A model generated the notes under the pieces. That model saw nothing but the letters and a program-made list of their open reading frames with translations, ran no database searches and was not told the origin of the DNA. A stretch of 34,366 bases of DNA, from assembly GCA_035652535.1 (NCBI GenBank), contig DASRDP010000139.1:1-34366 (forward strand), read 5' to 3'. Shown in pieces: positions 8,569-15,319 of the stretch (position 1 is the stretch's first letter; every line of letters begins with the position of its first letter). The DNA is from Chloroflexota bacterium (GTDB lineage: Bacteria; Chloroflexota; UBA6077; SHYK01). The position numbers and the translations under genes were made by a program.

Positions 8569-9096
8569 TCACAGTGGTGGCCCAACGTTCGTTTCTGGCG
8601 CGACGGCGGCCGACCCGACGGCGCACGGCTCAGACGGTACGGCACGGACCTGATCCGCCGGGACAAACGAGACGTCCGAGTCGACATCCGCGCACAGGTC
8701 CGCGAGGGTTATGGAGTCCAGTACCTGGTCGATGCTGTTCTTGAGCCGCCGCCAGACCGGACGCGACAAGCAGCCAATCTCGCGGTCGCACGACCCCGCC
8801 ACGTACTCGATGGCGAGGCACTCCACCGGCGCCACGGGCCCCTCGAGCGCCCGAACGACCGCTCCGACTGTGAGCTGCGCCGGCGGCCGCGCCAGCTCGT
8901 ATCCGCCGTGCGCGCCCCGCGTGCCCTCGATGAGGCCGGCGCGGCGCAAAGGCATCACGAGCTGCTCCAGGTACCCCGCCGGCAGGCGCTCGGCGTACGC
9001 GATCTCCGTCAGCGACAGTGGACCGCGGCCGTACGCCTTTGCCAGCTCCGTCATGGCGCGAAGGCCGTAATGAGCTCTCTGTGATACCTGCAGCAT
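8569..9096 (-). CDS. Rrf2-family transcriptional regulator, probable Fe-S sensor
   Basis: The 175-residue protein has the Rrf2 winged-helix fold: [10 protein letters not shown] (helix 1), [21 protein letters not shown] (recognition helices, residues 27-47), then [13 protein letters not shown] (wing, about 60-72). Three cysteines at 93, 103 and 109 (C-x9-C-x5-C) occupy the cluster-binding loop seen in IscR and other Fe-S sensing Rrf2 proteins. A C-terminal tail of about 40 residues is not conserved in the family and is low in helix-forming pattern. As first gene of the suf operon, with a palindrome overlapping its own promoter, it most likely adjusts suf expression to Fe-S supply by autoregulation. 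The start codon ATG follows GGGGTGA. Confidence 0.9.
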   Translation of the reverse strand: MLQVSQRAHYGLRAMTELAKAYGRGPLSLTEIAYAERLPAGYLEQLVMPLRRAGLIEGTRGAHGGYELARPPAQLTVGAVVRALEGPVAPVECLAIEYVAGSCDREIGCLSRPVWRRLKNSIDQVLDSITLADLCADVDSDVSFVPADQVRAVPSEPCAVGSAAVAPETNVGPPL

Positions 9097-9113
9097 GGGC
9101 TCACCCCGGATTT

Positions 9114-9136
9114 CCTAGTCCCGCACTAGGATTATA
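9114..9136 (-). promoter_or_regulatory. suf operon promoter with candidate Rrf2 operator
   Basis: On the minus strand a perfect -10 hexamer TATAAT (9136-9131) is followed directly by the inverted repeat CCTAGT-N5-ACTAGG (9130-9114, six-base arms). The palindrome covers the expected transcription start, a good position for a repressor. A -35 element is weak (TGGATC with 17-base spacing). A leader of about 30 bases with GGGGTGA leads to the regulator ATG. That the regulator binds here is inference from position and symmetry. Confidence 0.65.
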
Positions 9137-9210
9137 TGCGCTTCGAGGCGACCGATCCACCCAAGAACGGCGGGCCGACACGGTCACTGTTCCGTTCGCG
9201 CGCCACTGTT

Positions 9211-9239
9211 TAGAATGCGGCGGCGAATAGCCGCGGAGG
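9211..9239 (+). promoter_or_regulatory. Candidate -10 and ribosome site for the aldolase/dehydrogenase gene
   Basis: TAGAAT at 9211-9216 is a good -10 match, but no clear -35 is seen 16-18 bases upstream. GGAGG at 9235-9239 lies six bases before the GTG at 9246 and supports that start. The region 9137-9210 separates two divergent promoters. Confidence 0.45.
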
Positions 9240-9245
9240 TCGCCG

Positions 9246-11300
9246 GTGCGGAACTGTTGGGTCGATGATGAGGCGGGGACCAGTCCGCTTCAACAGCTCG
9301 TGTATCTCTCACGCGTGATGGGCAGGGAGGAGGCGCTCGTCGTCTGGGGTGGCGGGAACACGTCGATCAAGGTCACCGAGCCTGACCTGCTGGGACGGCC
9401 CACGAACCTCCTCTTGATCAAAGGCACAGGGTCCGACATGAAGGCGGCCGAGCCGAAGGATTTTCCCGCCGTCCGCCTGGATGATATCCGAGCCAGCTTT
9501 GCCCGCGAAGCGATGACCGACGAGGAGATGGTCGCCTACTTCGCGCGCTGCATGGTCGATCCCTCGGCCCCGCGGCCTTCCATCGAGACGCTGCTCCACG
9601 GCTACCTCGATGCCACTGCCGTGGCCCACTCTCATGCCGATGCCATCCTGGCGCTGACCAACACGACTGGCCGCGAGGAGACGGTGAGCGAGGCGCTCGG
9701 CCGCGACGTCGCACTCGTGCCCTATCGACGACCGGGCTTTCAACTGGCGAAGGAGGTCGCGATCGCCGTGCGAAACAACCCGGATGCACGTGGCGTCGTG
9801 CTCATGAACCACGGGCTGATCACCTGGGGCGAAACGGCCAGGGAGGCGTACGACCGGCACATCGACCTCGTCAGTCGAGCGGAAGAAATCGTGTCCAGGC
9901 GCGCCCCGCATGCGTCCGCGGCGGCAGCGCATGGCGTTCAAGCTCTCCCCGCCCAAAAGCGCCGGGACCTCGCGGCGAGGCTCGCGCCGGTGCTGCGCGG
10001 ATTGTTGAGCCAACGGGCTCGGAAAATCCTTCGGTTCGACGACGGAGCCGACATCCTGGACTTCCTTGCAAGCCCCCGGTTGGCCGACGTCACCCGCGCC
10101 GGCGCCGCGACGCCCGACCACATGTTGAACACCAAGCGACGGCCCCTCGTCCTCGCCGCGCCCGATCCGTCCGACCTGGCGGGTATCACCGATGCGCTCC
10201 GCGAGTCCGTCGCGCGCTATTGCGAGGAGGAAGAAGCGCATTACGCGCGGTTTCGCACCGATGAGCCGCTCCTGGACTCTGCGCCGCGCGTCGTCCTGAT
10301 GCCTGGCATCGGGATGTGGACGTCTGGCCGTGACGCCCGCGGCGCGCTGATTCCAGCGGACATCTACCACCACACGGTTCGGGTGGTGACGGGCGCGGAG
10401 GCGATCGACCGCTATGCGTCGCTGAGCGAGCGCGACGCGTTCGACGCGGAGTACTGGCCGCTGGAGCTGTACAAGCTCAGCCTCGCGCCTCCCGACCGCG
10501 ACCTCGCCGGACGCATCGCCCTGGTGACCGGCGCCGCGGGCGCCATCGGCCGCGCCATCGCGCGGCGGCTCGCCGAAGAGGGGGCACACGTCGTGGTTTC
10601 CGACCTCGACGAGGAGGGTGCGGCTGAGGTCGCGGGCGCCATCGTCAAGCAGCGTGGCCACGCTCGGGCTGTGTCGGTGCGCCTCGACGTGACCGACGAG
10701 GCCTCGGTGGAGCGCGCGTTCGACTTTGCCCGGCTCACCTACGGCGGGCTCGACCTTCTCGTCTCGAACGCCGGCGTCGCCCACGTTGCGCCCGTGGAGG
10801 AGCTATCGCTGGCCGACTGGGAGCAAAGCCTCGCCATCAACGCCACCGGTCATTTCCTGGCGGCCCGCGCCGCCATGCGGCTGTTTCGGGAACAACGGAT
10901 CGGCGGGGCGATGGTGTTTGTCGCGACGAAAAACGTCACGGCCCCCGGGAAGGATTTTGGCGCCTACAGCGCGGCCAAGGCGGCGGAGGCGCAGCTCGCG
11001 CGGGTGCTCGCCATCGAGGGCGGCGAGTACGGCGTGCGCGTAAACATGGTAAATCCCGACGCCGTGTTCGCCGGGTCCGGGCTCTGGTCGAACGAGGTGC
11101 GCCAGCAGCGGGCCAGCTCCTACGGGATCCCGGTCGATGAGCTCGAGGCTCACTACAGCCAGAGAAATTTGCTCCGCGCCCGAATCACCGCCGAAGACGT
11201 GGCGGAGGCCGTTCTCTGGCTGGCGAGTGATCGCTCGGCGAAAACGACAGGGGCGATGATCCCCGTCGACGGAGGGCTCCGGGAAGCGTTCCCGCGATAG
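9246..11300 (+). CDS. Bifunctional aldolase/short-chain dehydrogenase
   Basis: A 684-residue fusion. The N-terminal class II aldolase/adducin domain (about 15-220) has GGGNTS (35-40), Glu114 and the zinc histidines 128, 130 (AHSHAD) and 189 (MNHGL). The C-terminal short-chain dehydrogenase (about 420-684) has the NAD site TGAAGAIG, SNAGV and the catalytic YSAAK (Tyr574, Lys578). This arrangement is known from RhaD/YuxG-type proteins, which split rhamnulose 1-phosphate and oxidise the resulting lactaldehyde. No rhamnose kinase, isomerase or transporter is adjacent, so the actual sugar or aldehyde substrate is uncertain. It is transcribed alone, divergent from the suf operon and convergent with the next genes. 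Confidence 0.9.
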   Translation: MRNCWVDDEAGTSPLQQLVYLSRVMGREEALVVWGGGNTSIKVTEPDLLGRPTNLLLIKGTGSDMKAAEPKDFPAVRLDDIRASFAREAMTDEEMVAYFARCMVDPSAPRPSIETLLHGYLDATAVAHSHADAILALTNTTGREETVSEALGRDVALVPYRRPGFQLAKEVAIAVRNNPDARGVVLMNHGLITWGETAREAYDRHIDLVSRAEEIVSRRAPHASAAAAHGVQALPAQKRRDLAARLAPVLRGLLSQRARKILRFDDGADILDFLASPRLADVTRAGAATPDHMLNTKRRPLVLAAPDPSDLAGITDALRESVARYCEEEEAHYARFRTDEPLLDSAPRVVLMPGIGMWTSGRDARGALIPADIYHHTVRVVTGAEAIDRYASLSERDAFDAEYWPLELYKLSLAPPDRDLAGRIALVTGAAGAIGRAIARRLAEEGAHVVVSDLDEEGAAEVAGAIVKQRGHARAVSVRLDVTDEASVERAFDFARLTYGGLDLLVSNAGVAHVAPVEELSLADWEQSLAINATGHFLAARAAMRLFREQRIGGAMVFVATKNVTAPGKDFGAYSAAKAAEAQLARVLAIEGGEYGVRVNMVNPDAVFAGSGLWSNEVRQQRASSYGIPVDELEAHYSQRNLLRARITAEDVAEAVLWLASDRSAKTTGAMIPVDGGLREAFPR

Positions 11301-11345
11301 GGCGGTGACCGGGGCGAGTGCGTGATGCTCGCGGGCGATGGGACT

Positions 11346-12323
11346 TTACGGCTGCGCGGCGCGGGCTCCGGCGCGCGTCCGCGCGCTGATCAGGAGAGTC
11401 AGCAGCTCGTTGAACGGCGTCGCGATGCCCAGGCGGTTCCCACGACGCCAGACCTCGCCGTTGATCGCGTCGATCTCCGTTTGGCGTCCGCGCTCTAGAT
11501 CCTGGAGCATCGAGCTGCGGTGAACGAAGGTCGCGGGCAGCAGCGACCCGTAAAAGTAGTCGCGATAAGCGGCCGCGGACGACCAGTCGAGCGGGACGTT
11601 CTCGGCGAGGGCGACGGCGAACGCCTCATCGATCACGCGGTCCATGATGGCCCTCAGAGCCGAGTCCTCTCCCAGGGCGCCGTAGTGGAGGTTGAGGAGC
11701 GCGCCCACGGCATTGAGCGGAGCGTTGTAGAGGACCTTTGCCCACAGGTATGAGACGATCGAGTCAGTCGCCCTGCAATCGATCCGTGCCCGCCGGAATG
11801 TGTCCGCGAGCCCGCGTGCCCGGCCCATTGCTCCGGTGGCCCGAGCGTCGAGCGGGCCAAAGACGACCGGAGCTGCCTGGACCGTCACGGTGACGCAGCC
11901 TGGCCTGGGAATGCGCGCGCCAACCAGCACGCTTGCGCCCAGGCTGCGCGCGGGACCGAAGGCGCGGGCCAGCGCCTCTAGGTTCCCCAACCCGTTCTGC
12001 AGCGATAGCACGTCGCCCGCTGGCGCGACGCGGTCAGCGATGGATGCCACCATGGACTCGGTGTCGTACGCCTTCACGCACAATAGGACGAGGTCGAAGG
12101 GGCTGTGCAGCTCGGATGGCTGCTCCGCGAGGTGAAATCCCGAGACGTGGTGCTCGCCCCAGATACCGTCGATTCGCAGCCCGTGGCTGGCGATGGCATC
12201 GAGGTGCCAGGGTCGCCCCAGCAACGTCACCTCGTGGCCGCTGTACCGCAGCAACCCGCCGAAGACGGAGCCGATGGCGCCGCATCCTGCGACGAGGACT
12301 CGCCTGCAGACGATCTCGGTCAC
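11346..12323 (-). CDS. Ketopantoate reductase (ApbA/PanE) family protein
   Basis: A 325-residue NADP-dependent reductase of the ApbA/PanE family. The Rossmann motif GCGAIG lies at 13-18, followed by VKAYDT (84-88), LQNGLGN (108-114), the active-site helix WAKVLYNAPLNAVGALL with Lys196, Asn200 and Asn204, and the C-terminal substrate segment SMLQDLERGRQTEIDAINGEV. All catalytic positions seem kept. True PanE makes pantoate for CoA, but many homologues act on other 2-keto acids. Its GTG start overlaps the stop of the upstream aldehyde dehydrogenase gene by GTGA, so a role linked to amino-acid or keto-acid breakdown is at least as likely as pantothenate synthesis. Confidence 0.88.
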   Translation of the reverse strand: MTEIVCRRVLVAGCGAIGSVFGGLLRYSGHEVTLLGRPWHLDAIASHGLRIDGIWGEHHVSGFHLAEQPSELHSPFDLVLLCVKAYDTESMVASIADRVAPAGDVLSLQNGLGNLEALARAFGPARSLGASVLVGARIPRPGCVTVTVQAAPVVFGPLDARATGAMGRARGLADTFRRARIDCRATDSIVSYLWAKVLYNAPLNAVGALLNLHYGALGEDSALRAIMDRVIDEAFAVALAENVPLDWSSAAAYRDYFYGSLLPATFVHRSSMLQDLERGRQTEIDAINGEVWRRGNRLGIATPFNELLTLLISARTRAGARAAQP

Positions 12324-13870
12324 AGGCGTTCCGAGATGACTTTCGCCTCGAGGAAGTACTTTAGGTAGTCTGGCCCGCCCGCCTTCGCGTCCGTTCCGCT
12401 CAACTTGAACCCACCGAAAGGTTCCACGCCGACCAGCGCACCGGTGATCTTCCGATTGAAGTAAAGGTTTCCGACATGGAACTCGCGACGGGCGAGATCG
12501 AGCTTCGCCGGGTCGCGTGCGAAGACCCCGCCCGTTAAGCCGTACTGGGTGCCATTGGCGATCGCCAGCGCATCCACGAAGTCCCGGGACTTGGTGATCG
12601 CCACGACCGGGCCAAAGATCTCCTCCTGCATGATGGACGCTGTTGGAGGCACGTCGGCAAAGACGGTCGGATGAATGAAGTAGCCGATGGAATCATCCCG
12701 CTCGCCGCCGGCGACGAGGCGTCCCTCCCCGCGGCCGGCCTCGATGTATCCGGCGATCTTTCGAAACTGGGAGCCGTCGGCAACCGGCCCCATGTCGGAT
12801 TCGATCTCTTTCGCAGGCCCGACGCGAAGCGCCTCGGCGCCCGAGGCCACCCGAGCGACGACTTCATCGTAGACCGATCCGTCGGCGATGACCCGCGAGC
12901 ACGCCGAGCACTTCTGACCCTGGAAGCCGAATGCTGACGCGAGGATGCCAGAAACCGCGAGATCGAGGTCACCGCTCGGGTCCACGATGATCGCATTTTT
13001 GCCGCCCATCTCCGCGATTACGCGCTTGATCCACAGTTGGCCATCGCCGATGCGGCCGGCCACCGAGCTGATCCGCACGCCCACGTCTCGGGAGCCCGTG
13101 AAATTGATGAAGCGCACGCGCGGATGCGCCACGAGAAAGTCGCCAACTGAGTCGCCAGGCCCCGGCACGAAATTAACGACCCCGGGCGGCGCGCCGGCTT
13201 CATCGAGGACCTCGACGATCTTGGCGCCGACGACCGGAGCCAAGCTCGACGGTTTGAAGATGACAGTGTTCCCGGTGAGGATGGCGCTGCTGACGAGCCC
13301 CATCGCGATTGCCAGCGGAAAGTTCCACGGCGGAATCGCAACGCCAACGCCGATTGGCACGTACCTTAGGTCGCTGGCTGTGCCTTTGATCGGGATCACC
13401 GGATGCGCACCGTCGAGAGCGAGCGCCTCTCGCGCGTAGTACTCGAGGAAGTCGATGGCTTCGGCGGTGTCGGCGTCCGCTTCGGGCCAGGTCTTCCCCA
13501 CCTCGAGCACCATCGTGGCTGAAAGCTCGTGGCGCCGGCGGCGCATGATAGACGCCGCGCGCAGACCGAGCGCAGCTCGCTCGATCGCGGGGGTTCTCGA
13601 CCATCCCGGGTATGCGCCTTCGGCGGCGCGGACCGCGTCTTCCGCGTCGTGGGTGCTCGCCTTCGCCACGCGCCCCACGATACGCTGATGGTCGCTTGGG
13701 TCGCGGGATTCGATCCAGGAGCCGGTCATGCGTGGCGCCCCGCCGATGACCAGCGGACGCTCGCGGGCGTGTTCCGCCTCGACCAGGGCAATGGCGCGCT
13801 CGAATCCGTCGCGCTCCTGGGGGTTTGAAAAATCTGTGAGGGGCTGGTTGGTAAATGGCGGAAGCGTCAT
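12320..13870 (-). CDS. pruA: L-glutamate gamma-semialdehyde dehydrogenase (P5C dehydrogenase)
   Basis: A 516-residue aldehyde dehydrogenase of the 1-pyrroline-5-carboxylate dehydrogenase type, which oxidises glutamate semialdehyde to glutamate in proline and arginine breakdown. The catalytic set is intact: PPWNFP (Asn183), general base Glu287 in AEMGGKN, nucleophile Cys321 in GQKCSACSR, and EEIFGPVV and PFGGFKLSG near the C-terminus. ATG at 13868-13870 is preceded by GGGAGGATCG, which fixes the start; six extra residues upstream are possible but lack support. No proline dehydrogenase gene is in the window. It is cotranscribed with the ketopantoate-reductase-like gene. Confidence 0.92.
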   Translation of the reverse strand: MTLPPFTNQPLTDFSNPQERDGFERAIALVEAEHARERPLVIGGAPRMTGSWIESRDPSDHQRIVGRVAKASTHDAEDAVRAAEGAYPGWSRTPAIERAALGLRAASIMRRRRHELSATMVLEVGKTWPEADADTAEAIDFLEYYAREALALDGAHPVIPIKGTASDLRYVPIGVGVAIPPWNFPLAIAMGLVSSAILTGNTVIFKPSSLAPVVGAKIVEVLDEAGAPPGVVNFVPGPGDSVGDFLVAHPRVRFINFTGSRDVGVRISSVAGRIGDGQLWIKRVIAEMGGKNAIIVDPSGDLDLAVSGILASAFGFQGQKCSACSRVIADGSVYDEVVARVASGAEALRVGPAKEIESDMGPVADGSQFRKIAGYIEAGRGEGRLVAGGERDDSIGYFIHPTVFADVPPTASIMQEEIFGPVVAITKSRDFVDALAIANGTQYGLTGGVFARDPAKLDLARREFHVGNLYFNRKITGALVGVEPFGGFKLSGTDAKAGGPDYLKYFLEAKVISERL

Positions 13871-13919
13871 CGATCCTCCCAGGTCCACTCCGTCCCGTGC
13901 GACTCCATCAGTTCGTGGC

Positions 13920-13936
13920 TCGCCATCGCGTGGCGA
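13920..13936. promoter_or_regulatory. 17-bp palindrome between divergent promoters
   Basis: TCGCCA-N5-TGGCGA is a perfect inverted repeat in the gap between the dehydrogenase gene (minus) and rpsF (plus). It falls about 20 bases upstream of the rpsF -10, in the -35 zone, and could be a regulator site. The regulator is unknown. Confidence 0.35.
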
Positions 13937-13953
13937 TTGCCGCTACGCTGACA

Positions 13954-13962
13954 TGATATAGT
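13954..13962 (+). promoter_or_regulatory. Extended -10 promoter for rpsF-ssb-rpsR
   Basis: TGATATAGT contains an extended -10 (TGn followed by TATAGT). No good -35 exists at normal spacing, which is common for extended -10 promoters. It implies a leader of roughly 80 bases before the proposed rpsF start. Confidence 0.5.
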
Positions 13963-13992
13963 CCATGCGTCAGTTTGCCGTGTTATGGAAAA

Positions 13993-14021
13993 GCGCGTGT
14001 CCCCGCGGATGGGCCACGCGT
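13993..14021 (+). promoter_or_regulatory. rpsF leader hairpin
   Basis: The arms CGCGTG (13994-13999) and CACGCG (14015-14020) pair perfectly. After one mismatch, CCC (14001-14003) pairs with GGG (14011-14013) around a seven-base loop containing CCG. rpsF leaders in many bacteria carry an RNA bound by the S6:S18 pair, with a conserved CCG. Whether this is such an element is unproven. Confidence 0.4.
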
Positions 14022-14050
14022 GCGTTGATAGTCGAAAAGGAGGGAGAAGG

Positions 14051-14335
14051 CTGCGAGATTACGAGATCCTCTTCATCCTACCGCCCGACCTCGAGGAGGA
14101 GGAGGCCACCGCTACCACAGAGCGAGTTCGGGCATCCGTGGTGTCGCGCGGCGGTGAGGTCAAGAGCCTGGAGGTGTGGGGGAGACGCAGACTCGCGTAT
14201 CCCATCCAGCGCTACCAGGAGGGCGTGTATCACATCGGTCGGTTTTCGCTTGGTCCAGAACAAGAGGTGGATCTGGATCGAAGCCTTCGTCTCAGCGAAC
14301 AGATCTTGCGGCACTTGATTCTGAAGATTGAGTGA
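14051..14335 (+). CDS. rpsF: Small ribosomal subunit protein bS6
   Basis: bS6 binds the central domain of 16S rRNA together with bS18. The 94-residue product from CTG at 14051 begins (M)RDYEILFILPPDL, continues with the family motif WGRRRLAYPIQRYQEGVYH and ends ILRHLILKIE, exactly the normal length and N-terminus. The frame is open upstream to an ATG at 13985 (116 residues) with another ATG at 14009. However, that extension has no bS6 character, overlaps a leader hairpin, and contains the strong ribosome site AGGAGGGAG (14038-14046) only five to seven bases before the CTG. CTG initiation is rare, so this start is a deduction. ssb follows 54 bases downstream. Confidence 0.9.
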   Translation: MRDYEILFILPPDLEEEEATATTERVRASVVSRGGEVKSLEVWGRRRLAYPIQRYQEGVYHIGRFSLGPEQEVDLDRSLRLSEQILRHLILKIE

Positions 14336-14389
14336 CGATGCGTCCAGCATTCTCGCACGTCGTTTGGGCGATGGGAGAGGGAGCAACCA

Positions 14390-14791
14390 ATGGCGGGCCT
14401 CTGTAAAGCAGTGATCATCGGAAACCTGGGTGGCGACCCCGAGATGCGGTATTCCGCCGCTGGGCGACCGTTCACAACGTTTAGCGTCGCGTGCAACCGC
14501 AATTACACTGGCCCCGATGGTGAGCGCCGCGAGGAGACCGAGTGGTTCCGCGTGACGGCAAATGGCAAGCTGGCCGAGGTGTGCAGTCAGTACCTGAGCA
14601 AGGGGCGGCGAGTCTACGTGGAAGGTCGGCTCTCGTCCCGAAGCTGGGAGGGCCCCGACGGCCAACGCCGATTCACACTCCAGATCAACGCGAACGAGAT
14701 GCAGATCCTCGACACCCGCCCGCGCGACGAAGTGCACGAGCACCAGATGGAGCCGGATGATGCGGGCGATCTCGACTCAATACCTTTTTAG
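14390..14791 (+). CDS. ssb: Single-stranded DNA-binding protein
   Basis: A 133-residue SSB with an OB-fold domain (about 1-108). Landmarks are the KAVIIGNLGGDPEMRY start, FSVACNRNY, ETEWFRV, and YLSKGRRVYVEGRL. A very short linker leads to the acidic tip DAGDLDSIPF, the peptide that recruits replication and repair proteins. The linker is much shorter than in most SSBs (about 170 residues). It lies between rpsF and rpsR, the classic bacterial order, with a GGGAG ribosome site before the ATG. Confidence 0.96.
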   Translation: MAGLCKAVIIGNLGGDPEMRYSAAGRPFTTFSVACNRNYTGPDGERREETEWFRVTANGKLAEVCSQYLSKGRRVYVEGRLSSRSWEGPDGQRRFTLQINANEMQILDTRPRDEVHEHQMEPDDAGDLDSIPF

Positions 14792-14806
14792 CATTCGAGG
14801 CGATTG

Positions 14807-15190
14807 ATGACGGAAGAAGTCCAGGCGCCAGCTGAACCGGCTGTCGCCCAGCCGGCCCCGGCGCCCGAGGCCGGCGCGCCCCGCCCAGCCGCCGGGACGG
14901 CGCCAGGTCCGCGCCCGGCCGCCCGGCGAGGTCCGCGCGGGCGATACCCGCCGCGCCGGCGCGTCTGCCAGTTTTGCGTCGACAAGGTCGACCACATCGA
15001 CTACAAAGACGTCGCACGGCTACGGCGGTATCTCTCGGACCGTGCAAAGATCGAGCCCCGGAGAAAGACCGGGACCTGCGCGCGGCACCAGCGTGGGCTG
15101 GCGGAGGCGCTGAAGCGAGCGCGATTCATGGCCCTCTTGCCGTACACCGCGGATCACATCCGCATCAGCGGCATCGTCTTGCGCGGTTGA
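14807..15190 (+). CDS. rpsR: Small ribosomal subunit protein bS18, N-terminally extended
   Basis: The C-terminal 75 residues are standard bS18: [38 protein letters not shown] and [12 protein letters not shown]. Cys54, Cys57, Cys91 and His94 form the zinc-binding set of the C+ type. In front lies an unusual run of about 50 residues that is almost only Ala, Pro, Gly, Arg and Glu and is probably disordered. ATG at 14807 follows GAGG by six bases; the TTG just before it is less likely. The product is 127 residues against the usual 75-90. The gene for L9, often next, is absent here. Confidence 0.95.
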   Translation: MTEEVQAPAEPAVAQPAPAPEAGAPRPAAGTAPGPRPAARRGPRGRYPPRRRVCQFCVDKVDHIDYKDVARLRRYLSDRAKIEPRRKTGTCARHQRGLAEALKRARFMALLPYTADHIRISGIVLRG

Positions 15191-15319
15191 CGCGGCCAGA
15201 AGCTGCGCGACCATCTCCAGCGAGTGACCCCGTCTCCTGCCGCCGCGACCGATGTGTGCCGTCGGACCGTTGCGGTGTGACAGCGCGTCCCGAGCGAACG
15301 TGACACAAAGAGGAGGAAC

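Noticed and set aside
9309-10784. 491-codon open frame opposite the aldolase/dehydrogenase
   Set aside because: Arg/Gly/His-rich shadow without any domain; the plus strand has two intact enzyme domains.
11301-11345. Bidirectional terminator between convergent genes
   Set aside because: Only a GCGAG/CTCGC five-base match with a nine-base loop and no T run.
13985-14050. N-terminal extension of bS6 from ATG 13985 or 14009
   Set aside because: It contains the ribosome site and a hairpin, lacks bS6 character and exceeds the family length.
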